Shown here: positions 57,701-64,000 of the stretch, piece by piece
How the letters are laid out: each line of letters begins with the position of its first letter
Numbering within the stretch: the stretch's first letter is position 1
DNA from: Paenibacillus lutrae
GTDB taxonomy: Bacteria > Bacillota > Bacilli > Paenibacillales > NBRC-103111
DNA: 64,000 nucleotides
Direction of reading: 5' to 3'
NCBI RefSeq assembly: GCF_009757775.1
Contig: NZ_RHLK01000011.1
Span: 1 to 64,000, forward strand
Notes under the pieces: model-generated
Seen by the model: the letters and a program-made list of their open reading frames with translations, nothing else
Databases searched by the model: none
Told to the model about the DNA's origin: nothing
Translations under genes and position numbers: made by a program

Positions 57701-58484
57701 GATTCTGAAAAACTTCCCGGAAAACTTCAGCAATCCGGTAACGCTGACCATTGCTTTTGATCCAAAAGGTTTGAATGTCGGGCAAAAACCTTCGGTGTTC
57801 TATTATGACGAAACGGACAAAACATGGGTAGAGATCGGGGGCGGTAAGATTAACGGCTCAACTATTACGGTTGAGGTTAATCATTTTACCAAATTCGGAG
57901 TATTCGCTGTCGGTCAAGCTGATCCGATAGACACGAAACCGACGATTAGCTTTAACGACATCTCGGAGCACTGGGCAGAGGCGGGCATCAACCAAGCGGT
58001 AAGCAAGGGGATCATCAGCGGTTACCCGGATGGATCGTTTAAGCCGAATCACACAGTGACGCGTGCGGAATTTGCAGTGATGCTGATGAACACGATGAAG
58101 CCGGAGGGAGAAGGAGCAGCACTGACCTTCACAGATACTGGCAAGATCGGAGCCTGGGCTCAGAAGGCAGTGGCGCAAGCGGTACAAGCAGGTATCATTA
58201 CGGGTTACGAGGACAATACGTTCCGTGCAGATGCAGAAATTACACGCGCTGAAATGGCAGTGATGATCGCGAATGCGCTTAGTCTAAAGGCTGAAACCAA
58301 TGATGCATCTGGCTTCGCAGATGACAAGGAGATTGCGGCTTGGGCAAAAGGTGCAATTGCAGCGACTAAGAAGGCAGGCTTGATAGAAGGTAAGGATTAC
58401 AACCGATTCGAACCGAATGCGAAGACATTAAGGGCAGAAGCTGTAACGGTATTACTGAAAGTGCTGGTACAAAATAACAACTAA
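54726..58484 (+). CDS. giant NHL-repeat/FN3/SLH surface protein
   Basis: A 1252-residue secreted protein with a signal peptide (LIVLIITMGLHAVPAQA). Twelve NHL-type repeats (about 45-628) each contain GVAVDSxGNVYVADxxNHRIQKL, predicted to form two six-bladed propellers or one larger toroid. Three fibronectin type III domains follow (about 632-900). Next come a Ser/Gly linker (901-927), a beta module of about 130 residues (928-1063), and three SLH domains (1075-1252; TRAEFAVMLMNTM, TRAEMAVMIANAL, LRAEAVTVLLKVL). NHL propellers and FN3 are binding modules; the ligand is unknown. A perfect TTGACA at 54624 has no good -10. GGGGAGATAGAGG precedes the ATG. Confidence 0.82.
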   Translation: MNQSNGRQVMGKWYVLSLIVLIITMGLHAVPAQAAEQWSQYGLIGTVEDSKAGGFDGPRAVAVDSLGNMYVADSGNHRIQKLDAASGVWSEWGKSGGQSGTGLGEFYYPTGVAVDSMGNVYVADYVNHRIQKLDAASGVWSAWGKSGGQSGTGLGEFYYPAGMAVDSMDNVYVADSENHRIQKLDAASGVWSAWGKSGGQSGTGLGEFYYPSGVAVNSMGNVYVADYENHRVQKLDAASGVWSEWGKSGSGLGEFQYPSGVTVDSVGNVYVSDVANHRIQKLTESTGIWTAWGKSGGGEGVALGEFSYPTGLTVDSYDNVYVTDENNYRIQKLTVTTGQWNQWGTEGIVFGTAPGGFNFPSGVAVDSMGNVYVADLENHRIQKLTAAGAWTVWGKSGGGGGSGLGEFHYPNSIALDDSGNMYVADSDNHRIQKLNAATGVWTTWGINGNGLGEFDYPNGVAVDHHGNVYVADTGNQRIQKLTAATGTWSAWKTGSGLGEFRYPRGVAVDSHGNVYVADSDNHRIQKLTAATDVWSAWGKNGDGLGEFRNPEGVAVDSHGNVYVADSYNSRVQKLDAATEVWTAWEKSGGGDGKGLGEFDYPRGVAVDSAGNVYVADSSNHRIQKLVMASVPGVPTDVTAAAGDGQATISFAAPVSDGGSAITSYTVTSSPDDLNPNGITATGPASPITVTGLSNGTAYTFTVVATNIVGDSASSGTISATPQAPIPGAPVLQSPVSGNAQVSLAWNPVNGSTGYKVFQTVASATYATEVATVSGSVYSYDVTGLTNGTTYHFVVKAVNAGGDSAASNQVSATPMTVPGVPSGVTTVAGNGGAIISVTAPADNGGSPITAYEVAFMPGNLLVTGASSPITVTGLSNGVTYTFTVRAINSVGSSVSTDVYSVTPRSSSSSGGGGSSSSGGSGGSSSSSDNTVTAKDGKLTLPAGKKGNVSLHNKVTIAIPANAANKEMRITIDPVMDSQKLLTNKESLISPIYEILKNFPENFSNPVTLTIAFDPKGLNVGQKPSVFYYDETDKTWVEIGGGKINGSTITVEVNHFTKFGVFAVGQADPIDTKPTISFNDISEHWAEAGINQAVSKGIISGYPDGSFKPNHTVTRAEFAVMLMNTMKPEGEGAALTFTDTGKIGAWAQKAVAQAVQAGIITGYEDNTFRADAEITRAEMAVMIANALSLKAETNDASGFADDKEIAAWAKGAIAATKKAGLIEGKDYNRFEPNAKTLRAEAVTVLLKVLVQNNN
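54955..55484 (+). repeat. near-identical 153-bp tandem NHL repeats
   Basis: The first NHL units repeat at exactly 153 bp (GAGTTTTATTATCCG at 55038, 55191 and 55344), with only scattered third-base and point differences. Later units are shorter (141-153 bp) and more diverged. This points to recent duplication at the 5' side of the array. Confidence 0.88.
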
Positions 58485-58592
58485 GAAGTGCTTTGTTAAG
58501 GACGGACTATGTTCTGGAGATTCGTGACGTTAGTGCAGATATGGATGTTTATGCAGCATCACCAAATATCTTAACGTCACGCAGCGGACTGG

Positions 58593-58620
58593 GGATTTGC
58601 TACACCGCGGTTCGCCTCCA
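58593..58620 (+). repeat. ssrA-end-like repeat, copy 1
   Basis: A 26-bp sequence (58593-58618) ending CGCGGTTCGCCTC, then CA, is repeated exactly at 62718-62743. Its end GGTTCGCCTCCA equals the ssrA end with the inner ACTCCCCTCG deleted. It follows the NHL-SLH gene by 109 bp. Confidence 0.75.
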
Positions 58621-58625
58621 CCTGT

Positions 58626-58656
58626 AAACCCTGACCGTAAGAGGTCGGGGTTTTTC
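58626..58656 (+). terminator. terminator after the repeat
   Basis: AAACCCTGACC (58626-58636) pairs with GGTCGGGGTTT (58643-58653, one T-G pair), followed by a T run. The sequence around it resembles the terminator at 51189-51224. Confidence 0.88.
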
Positions 58657-58709
58657 ATTCTCTAGAATTTTATAACGTCACTTACATGCCAACGATTAAA
58701 TATACAAAT

Positions 58710-58723
58710 TTGTCACGTGACAA
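58710..58723. promoter_or_regulatory. 14-bp perfect palindrome upstream of the Ig-SLH gene
   Basis: TTGTCACGTGACAA is fully self-complementary and lies 178 nt before the start codon at 58902. A TATAAT box is at 58766-58771. It is a candidate operator for an unidentified dimeric regulator. Confidence 0.5.
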
Positions 58724-58901
58724 TATAAATGACAGCAGTAACTATTCTGTAAAATGACGTAATTATATAATAGTTAAGTTATAATCGATAAGTGTGATTA
58801 ATAATAGGCCACAGGGATAGTTAGTATGAAATAATAGGCTGATAGCGAAAGAATATTACAAAAAAATGGTGCATTTATGTTATTTAAATGGGGGAGTAAT
58901 A

Positions 58902-61900
58902 ATGAAAGAAAGAGTTCTCATTCTATTCATGACTATTGTAATGGTATTCACGCTAGTCACACCCGGGTTGGTACCAGGAGCTGAAGCGGCAGGGGGCACA
59001 GTTACAAAGTCCTATACAGCCACTGCCGATATAATGGAATTTCTTCTCTCTTCCCAGGAACATCCGAATGTTGTATATCGTCCCGAGCTGGTCGTTACGT
59101 ATGAGACCGGACCTGCAAATAATCCTCCTGCGGGTTCCTTTACGATAGCTGAAGGAGCGGCGACAAGCGCTAGCACCGTTAATCTGTCGATAACAGGATC
59201 AGATCCTGATGCAGGGGATAGCGTCACCCATATGAGATTTGCGGATAGCGCTGCTAATTTATCAGCGGCATCTTGGCTGCCTTTCAGCAATACAGCTACA
59301 TTCAGTTTAGCTGGGGGAGATGGATCAAAGACCATATATATGCAGGTAAGGGATTCTAACAATGCGATCTCGGCGAATTCTTCTCAGACTATTTTGTTGG
59401 ATCAGACCGCACCAACAGGTGCACTCATCATTAATGATGGTGCCTCATGGACGAAATTACTCACGGTCAGCACAGTTACGCCTCTATTTAACGAAGGCAG
59501 CGGATTGCTCAATGGGAGCCCATATTCCAGTGGTACAACTATCACGCAGGATGAAGCGTATACTCTGTCCGTTACTGATTCGGCAGGCAATGATGCGATA
59601 GTGAGCTTCAGGATTGATACGACGTTACCTATCGTGGTGGGAGTAGTAAACGGAAAGATATACAACAGCAACAAAAGGATTGCTTTTAACGAAGGAACGG
59701 CGACCTTAAACGGAGCTGCTTTTGTTAGTGGTACAGAGGTTTCTCAAGATGGAGCTTACACACTTGTCGTAACGGATGCGGCAGGCAATGTAACGACGGT
59801 AACTTTTACGATCGACAAGACAGCACCTATCGTAACAGGGGTAACCAACGGCAAGAGTTATAAAGAGCAACTGACTGTCAGTTTTAACGAAGGAACAGCG
59901 ACATTGAATGGTGCTGCTTATATAAGCGGCACGGAGATTGATAAGGATGGTGTGTATACGCTTGTTGTAAGGGATGCGGCTGGCAATGCAGCAACCATTA
60001 ACTTTGAGATCGACAATGTCGGACCGGCTGTTACGGGAGTAACGGATGGCGGGGTGTATAAGTCGGTAACTCCCGGTTTCAACGAAGGAACGGCGAAGTT
60101 GAATGGGACCGCTTATGTAAGCGGTACAGAGATTGATCAAGATGGTACGTATACGTTGGTTGTAACGGATGCAGCAGGCAATGCAACAACCGTTAAGTTT
60201 GAGATCGACAATGTCGGACCGGCTGTTACGGGAGTAACGAAGGGTGGAGTGTATAAGTCGGTGACCCCGGTATTCACGGAAGGAACCGCGACATTGAATG
60301 GTGCTGCTTATATAAGCGGTACAGAGATTACCCAGGATGGTACGTACACGCTGGTTGTAACGGATGCGGCAGGCAATGCAGCAACCGTTAAGTTTGAGAT
60401 CGACAATGTTGGACCGGCTGTTACGGGAGTAACGGAGGGTGGAGTGTATAAGTCGGTGACCCCGGTATTCACGGAAGGAACCGCGGAGTTGAATGGTGCT
60501 GCCTATATAAGCGGTACAGAGATTGATCAAGATGGTACGTATACGTTGGTTGTAACGGATGCAGCAGGCAATGCAACAACCGTTAAGTTTGAGATCGACA
60601 ATGTTGGACCGGCTGTTACGGGAGTAACGGAGGGTGGAGTGTATAAGTCGGTGACCCCGGTATTCACGGAAGGAACCGCGGAGTTGAATGGTGCTGCCTA
60701 TATAAGCGGTACAGAGATTGATCAAGATGGTGCGTACACGCTGGTTGTAACGGATGCAGCAGGCAATGCAACAACTATTCCATTCCAAATCGATGCAACC
60801 GCGCCAACGGGTACGGTAATCATTCAAGCGGGTGCAGAATGGACGAATGCGACGGACGTAACGCTCACTTTGACTAGCAGCGACGGAAATAATGGCAGCG
60901 GCATAGTAGAGATGCGCTTATCGAGCGACGGAAGTGACTGGGGAAGCTGGGAGCCAGCAGCGCTAACCAGGGCTTGGAGTCTTGCAGCGGGTGACGGTGA
61001 GAAGACGGTATATATACAGTTTAAAGACAAGGTTGGCAATGTAAGTGGAACAATTGATGATGTTATTAAACTGGATCAAACGATTCCTACAGGAACAATC
61101 GTCATAAACAGTGGTGCGGCCACGACAAGCGGTAAGTTAGTGACCTTAACCTTGACTTCTTCAGATGGTACAGGCAGCGGCGTTACCGAAATGCGTTTTT
61201 CCGAAGATAATCTAACATGGTGGGATTGGGAGAACGTATTGCCTACGAAAAATTGGAACTTTACGGGCAGCCCGGGATTAAAGAATCTTTACGTCCAACT
61301 CCGGGATGCTGCGGGTAATGTCAGTGTGGCAAACCTGGCTTCAATTACCTACCAGGAAAGCTCTGCTGGATCTAACGCTGGATCTAACACTGGTTCTAAC
61401 AGCGGCACTCCTGGAAGTTCAGGGAGCACAGATATCGCTCCTAATGTTGATGTTGTCATTAGAACGGGGAGCAAGTCAGAGAATGCAGCTAAAGTTGATG
61501 TTAAAATGGTAGAAGGAAAAAAGGTGACAACGGTCTTCCTGGAAGATGCTCAACTTAAAGAAATGCTGAATGAATCGGGGAACAAACCGGTTATTACCGT
61601 TACGGTTCGTAATAATTCCGATACCGTCAATTGGGAGATGGATGCTGCACTCCTGCAAAGCTTAGAGAACAAACATGCCATTATTCAAGTGTACACAGAA
61701 AATGTCGTATATACACTTCCCACAGATGAAATTAGCGCTAATAAATGGCGTAACCAATTAGGAACCGATATCCCTTTGAAGGATATGAAGATCAAGGTAG
61801 AAGTGATTAATCTTCCTAAGTCGGCATTTGTATTCAAGAATTCGGGTGATGGACAGGTTTTACTTGTCGCCCCCCCGGTAAGTTTTTCTATAAAAGGGTT

Positions 61901-62687
61901 GTACGGGAACAAAGAAATAGAACTCAATCAATTCGATACTTTTGTAGAAAGGCACCTTGTAATACCCGCAGGGATAGATCCTACACGTATTACGACGGGA
62001 GTAAAGCTTATGTCGGATGGTACGATTATTCATATCCCGACGAAGGTAGTACGTGAAGGAGGGCGTGATTACGCTATCCTTAATAGTATGACCAATAGCA
62101 TTTATGGACTTATTTATAATAAAAAAACCATGAGTAATGTATCCAAACATTGGGCTGGAGAAAGTATCAATGATTTAGCATCAAGACTGGTCGTTAATGG
62201 AGCAGACGAGCAGCGGTTTTTACCGGATAGCGAAATTACGCGCGCAGAGTTTATGGCGATTAGTATTAGAGCATTAGGCTTAAGCTCAGCTAACAAGACG
62301 TTTGATTTCAAGGATGTAGAGGAGGAAGCATGGTATCATCAAGCCGTTCAGATCGGATATTCTTATGGGCTGGTCGATGGACATAAAGATGGTTCCTTCA
62401 AACCTGATGAGAAGATTACCAGACAGGAAGCGATGGTTATTCTATCTAGGGCAATGAGGCTTGTGAAGCTGCATAAGGAGATAGACGATACGAAGCAGCA
62501 AGAACTCGTCAACAATTTCGCAGATAGCGAACAATTGGCCTCTTGGGCTCGCCAAGCCGCAGCGTTAACCATTGAAATCGGTATTTTCGGCGGTTCCAAT
62601 GGAGAACTGCGTCCTCTGCAAAATATTACGAGGGCAGAAACCGCAGCAATTATTCAGCGATTCCTTCAAAAAGCGGAATTCATTTAA
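58902..62687 (+). CDS. giant Ig-repeat/SLH surface protein
   Basis: A 1261-residue secreted protein with a signal peptide (LILFMTIVMVFTLVTPG, cleavage near AEAAG). Right after it the sequence joins a start-like KSYTATADI to an end-like EFLLSS...YRPELVVTYE of a DNRLRE-type domain, with the middle missing. Then come a cadherin-like segment and seven or eight Ig-like units of about 65 residues (about 230-625; TLNGAAYISGTEIDQDGTYT, LVVTDAAGNATT), two further beta units with TLTSSDG (to about 830), a Ser/Asn linker, a pre-SLH module, and three SLH domains (about 1080-1261; TRAEFMAISIRALG, TRQEAMVILSRAM). GGGGGAGT supports the ATG at 58902. Confidence 0.82.
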   Translation: MKERVLILFMTIVMVFTLVTPGLVPGAEAAGGTVTKSYTATADIMEFLLSSQEHPNVVYRPELVVTYETGPANNPPAGSFTIAEGAATSASTVNLSITGSDPDAGDSVTHMRFADSAANLSAASWLPFSNTATFSLAGGDGSKTIYMQVRDSNNAISANSSQTILLDQTAPTGALIINDGASWTKLLTVSTVTPLFNEGSGLLNGSPYSSGTTITQDEAYTLSVTDSAGNDAIVSFRIDTTLPIVVGVVNGKIYNSNKRIAFNEGTATLNGAAFVSGTEVSQDGAYTLVVTDAAGNVTTVTFTIDKTAPIVTGVTNGKSYKEQLTVSFNEGTATLNGAAYISGTEIDKDGVYTLVVRDAAGNAATINFEIDNVGPAVTGVTDGGVYKSVTPGFNEGTAKLNGTAYVSGTEIDQDGTYTLVVTDAAGNATTVKFEIDNVGPAVTGVTKGGVYKSVTPVFTEGTATLNGAAYISGTEITQDGTYTLVVTDAAGNAATVKFEIDNVGPAVTGVTEGGVYKSVTPVFTEGTAELNGAAYISGTEIDQDGTYTLVVTDAAGNATTVKFEIDNVGPAVTGVTEGGVYKSVTPVFTEGTAELNGAAYISGTEIDQDGAYTLVVTDAAGNATTIPFQIDATAPTGTVIIQAGAEWTNATDVTLTLTSSDGNNGSGIVEMRLSSDGSDWGSWEPAALTRAWSLAAGDGEKTVYIQFKDKVGNVSGTIDDVIKLDQTIPTGTIVINSGAATTSGKLVTLTLTSSDGTGSGVTEMRFSEDNLTWWDWENVLPTKNWNFTGSPGLKNLYVQLRDAAGNVSVANLASITYQESSAGSNAGSNTGSNSGTPGSSGSTDIAPNVDVVIRTGSKSENAAKVDVKMVEGKKVTTVFLEDAQLKEMLNESGNKPVITVTVRNNSDTVNWEMDAALLQSLENKHAIIQVYTENVVYTLPTDEISANKWRNQLGTDIPLKDMKIKVEVINLPKSAFVFKNSGDGQVLLVAPPVSFSIKGLYGNKEIELNQFDTFVERHLVIPAGIDPTRITTGVKLMSDGTIIHIPTKVVREGGRDYAILNSMTNSIYGLIYNKKTMSNVSKHWAGESINDLASRLVVNGADEQRFLPDSEITRAEFMAISIRALGLSSANKTFDFKDVEEEAWYHQAVQIGYSYGLVDGHKDGSFKPDEKITRQEAMVILSRAMRLVKLHKEIDDTKQQELVNNFADSEQLASWARQAAALTIEIGIFGGSNGELRPLQNITRAETAAIIQRFLQKAEFI
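59620..60785 (+). repeat. 195-bp tandem Ig-domain repeats
   Basis: Units of exactly 195 bp (65 codons) recur; GAGATCGACAATGT occurs at 60006, 60201, 60396 and 60591. The last three are almost identical; those before 60006 are more diverged. This suggests recent expansion at the 3' side of the array. Confidence 0.9.
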
Positions 62688-62717
62688 TAATTAGGTAGTA
62701 TAAGTATGGCGAATTGC

Positions 62718-62745
62718 GGATTTGCTACACCGCGGTTCGCCTCTA
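62718..62745 (+). repeat. ssrA-end-like repeat, copy 2
   Basis: An exact copy (26 bp, 62718-62743) of the sequence at 58593-58618, here ending CCTCTA. It follows the Ig-SLH gene by 31 bp and precedes the truncated MITE by 9 bp. Confidence 0.75.
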
Positions 62746-62754
62746 TACAGAGAA

Positions 62755-62899
62755 GGGGCTGTCTCAAAAGGGTAAAACCTGAGTGAAACAATCCCATAAT
62801 ATGTGCAAAAGAACCTTCAAAACCACTATATAAGTGGATCTGAAGGTTCTTTTTAACAGAATATCACGTGTAAAGTGGGACTGAATTTTCTTGGGACCC
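62755..62899. mobile_element. MITE-like element, truncated copy
   Basis: This copy aligns with 29737-29896 along its whole length, with few differences. It keeps the left end GGGGCTGTCTCAAAAG and the central hairpin, but the right inverted repeat has decayed to TTGGGACCC. Like the first copy, it lies between convergent genes, here the Ig-SLH gene and the minus-strand membrane protein. Confidence 0.75.
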
Positions 62900-62939
62900 G
62901 TCGTAAGATACGAGGTCTATTATACTCACGGTCATTCAG

Positions 62940-63737
62940 TTAAAGCTCTCTATAGGCTGGCTGCATCGTCCTCGTCCCTTGAGTGGGCTGACCCTCTTGG
63001 TACTCATAATATTGCGACTGAACCGACGCATGTAGTTGTGCTTCCACGGACACGGACCGCTGTTGATAGGGCTCATCCACATACATGATTCTGCGCTGAA
63101 TTTGCATGAGTCCAGTCACGACGCGAAGCGCGATCCAATACAGGACAAGGCCAACGCCTACGTACAACATATACTGCTGATTATAGGTCCAATCGATATG
63201 GAAATAATTAAACAAGCTATTCTCTAGAATATCAAGCTGAATTTCATTCATCAAAATGATATGTACGACCGGAAGAGCAATAAATCCTAGTCCTAGTGAA
63301 ATTGCCGTTACCATAACAACAAAGAATACAATGCCTGTTACAAATCTTAGTACTACAAGCAGCAGGTTTCGAATGAACAGCCCACCGTCAAAATCTCTCA
63401 CCATTCGCTTCAACCAGTTCTGCCCAGCCTCAGACTGTTGATTGGAGGGATACGAAACAGGCGGATTCGGTAAACCTAAAATTTGTCTAATCATGCTCTG
63501 TTCAAAATTCACAATGCCATTCAACAGTTTAGCTACTCCAAAAAACAGCGGTATCCCGATAAATAGTGGAGTTAAACCGATGGATAGGGCAAGTCCAGTT
63601 ATCGCTACTGTAAAATAGATAATTCCTAGTGGGAGAGACAGCAATAAATAGAGAATCGTTGCATAGGTTTTTGGATTAAAAAGCACCCAGTTCACCTTAC
63701 CGTTTGGCGCCTTTGCAGGTGCTTTAGTTGCTTTCAT
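62940..63737 (-). CDS. four-helix 'Sensor'-domain-like membrane protein
   Basis: A 265-residue protein with about four to six hydrophobic segments (ILYLLLSLPLGIIYFTVAIT, LTPLFIGIPLFFG, a pair around RNLLLVVLRFVTGIVFFVVM and MLYVGVGLVLYWIALRV). The order resembles the putative 'Sensor' domain (PF13796 type) often fused to histidine kinases or found alone. There is no kinase domain here. The N-terminus is basic (KATKAPAKAPNGK), and the C-terminal ~45 residues are Gln/Tyr-rich. AAAGGAGCG supports the ATG at 63737 over the one at 63761. Confidence 0.65.
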   Translation of the reverse strand: MKATKAPAKAPNGKVNWVLFNPKTYATILYLLLSLPLGIIYFTVAITGLALSIGLTPLFIGIPLFFGVAKLLNGIVNFEQSMIRQILGLPNPPVSYPSNQQSEAGQNWLKRMVRDFDGGLFIRNLLLVVLRFVTGIVFFVVMVTAISLGLGFIALPVVHIILMNEIQLDILENSLFNYFHIDWTYNQQYMLYVGVGLVLYWIALRVVTGLMQIQRRIMYVDEPYQQRSVSVEAQLHASVQSQYYEYQEGQPTQGTRTMQPAYREL

Positions 63738-63761
63738 ATTCAAACGCTCCTTTTGCTTCAT

Positions 63762-63979
63762 AAGTCATGCTCTGAGTTATAAATCCATTATATCCGCCTT
63801 ATTTGCCCGGCATAACCGTCTTAGGGGGTGTCTGAACCTAGACTTAAGACCAGGATTGGTCCTGTTTACGGCATCAGACGGTGGCAGTATCAATGAGAAA
63901 AATAGATTCTATTAATAGGTTATGGATGGGATCGGCTTCTATTAACCATGAATATCTTGGTCTAAAGGAGTTGATATAT
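63762..63979. other. intergenic region at the right edge
   Basis: No gene is supported. TAGGTTATGG and TTCTATTAA words recur around 63909-63945. A TTCTATTAA direct repeat could be part of a regulatory region for the gene that may start at 63980. Confidence 0.35.
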
Positions 63980-64000
63980 TTGGTCAATCATAAAATTACC
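63980..64000 (+). CDS. possible 5' end of a plus-strand gene (partial)
   Basis: AAAGGAG at 63964-63970 is followed 9 nt later by TTG opening a frame MVNHKIT that runs off the window. This is too short to identify. Confidence 0.35.

Noticed and set aside
59706-60827. A 373-codon minus-strand frame with internal repeats
   Set aside because: It is the antisense of the 195-bp Ig repeat array. The repeats in the product only reflect the DNA repeat.
45655-62900. An integrase, transposase or conjugation gene that would move the accessory region
   Set aside because: None of the open frames resembles one, so the island can be proposed only from its boundary sequences.

Overview
The window looks like a chromosome segment of a Paenibacillus-type Bacillota bacterium. 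This rests on gene order (hprK-lgt-ppaX-his operon-trxB-rapZ-yvcK-whiA-HPr, cggR-gap-pgk-tpi-gpmI-eno, secG-rnr-smpB-ssrA), strong GGAGG ribosome binding sites, sigma-A type promoters, CggR and CtsR operators, a tmRNA tag ending AFAA, and several very large SLH-domain surface proteins. No species call is possible from the sequence alone.

Layout. 1-4736: minus-strand genes: a thiamine-binding-like protein, then an operon of a LarA-like protein, a four-helix membrane protein, a gluconate 2-dehydrogenase subunit 3-like protein and a GMC flavoprotein. 4939-8414: a TagO/WecA-type lipid carrier sugar-phosphate transferase, a PucR-type regulator and an orphan MsmX/UgpC sugar ABC ATPase. 8558-19031: hprK-lgt-ppaX-acyltransferase, then hisZGDBHAFI (no hisC and no histidinol-phosphatase here). 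19359-27785: a divergent PRPP synthetase, a TPR protein, trxB, glucokinase, rapZ, yvcK, whiA and an HPr that occupies the crh position but keeps His15. 27938-31633: a secreted stalk-domain protein, a MITE-like element, CtsR-controlled clpP, two small membrane proteins and tRNA-Arg(CCG). 31753-39394: the CggR-controlled glycolytic operon, with unusual structured spacers between gap and pgk and between gpmI and eno. 39452-45654: an M50-type membrane protein, secG, rnr (with a 330-residue Arg/Gly/Lys-rich tail), smpB and ssrA.

45655-62900 is an accessory region that begins exactly at the ssrA 3' end. It holds three giant secreted SLH proteins (a glycosyl-hydrolase-like one, a 12-repeat NHL/FN3 one and an Ig-repeat one), a CHRD protein on the minus strand and a MalT-like LuxR regulator. 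A decayed second copy of the last ~75 nt of ssrA lies at 51733-51807. A 15-bp copy of the ssrA end lies at 45855-45869, and a repeated ssrA-end-like 26-mer follows two of the SLH genes. I infer that surface-protein modules accreted at the ssrA 3' end by site-specific integration. No integrase remains. The last kilobase carries a four-helix 'Sensor'-like membrane protein on the minus strand and the possible start of a plus-strand gene.

The conserved part is coherent. HprK, PpaX, HPr, glucokinase, the MsmX-type ATPase and CggR all belong to carbon catabolite and glycolytic control. The PRPP synthetase sits beside the PRPP-consuming his operon. RNase R, SmpB and tmRNA form the ribosome rescue and mRNA decay unit.
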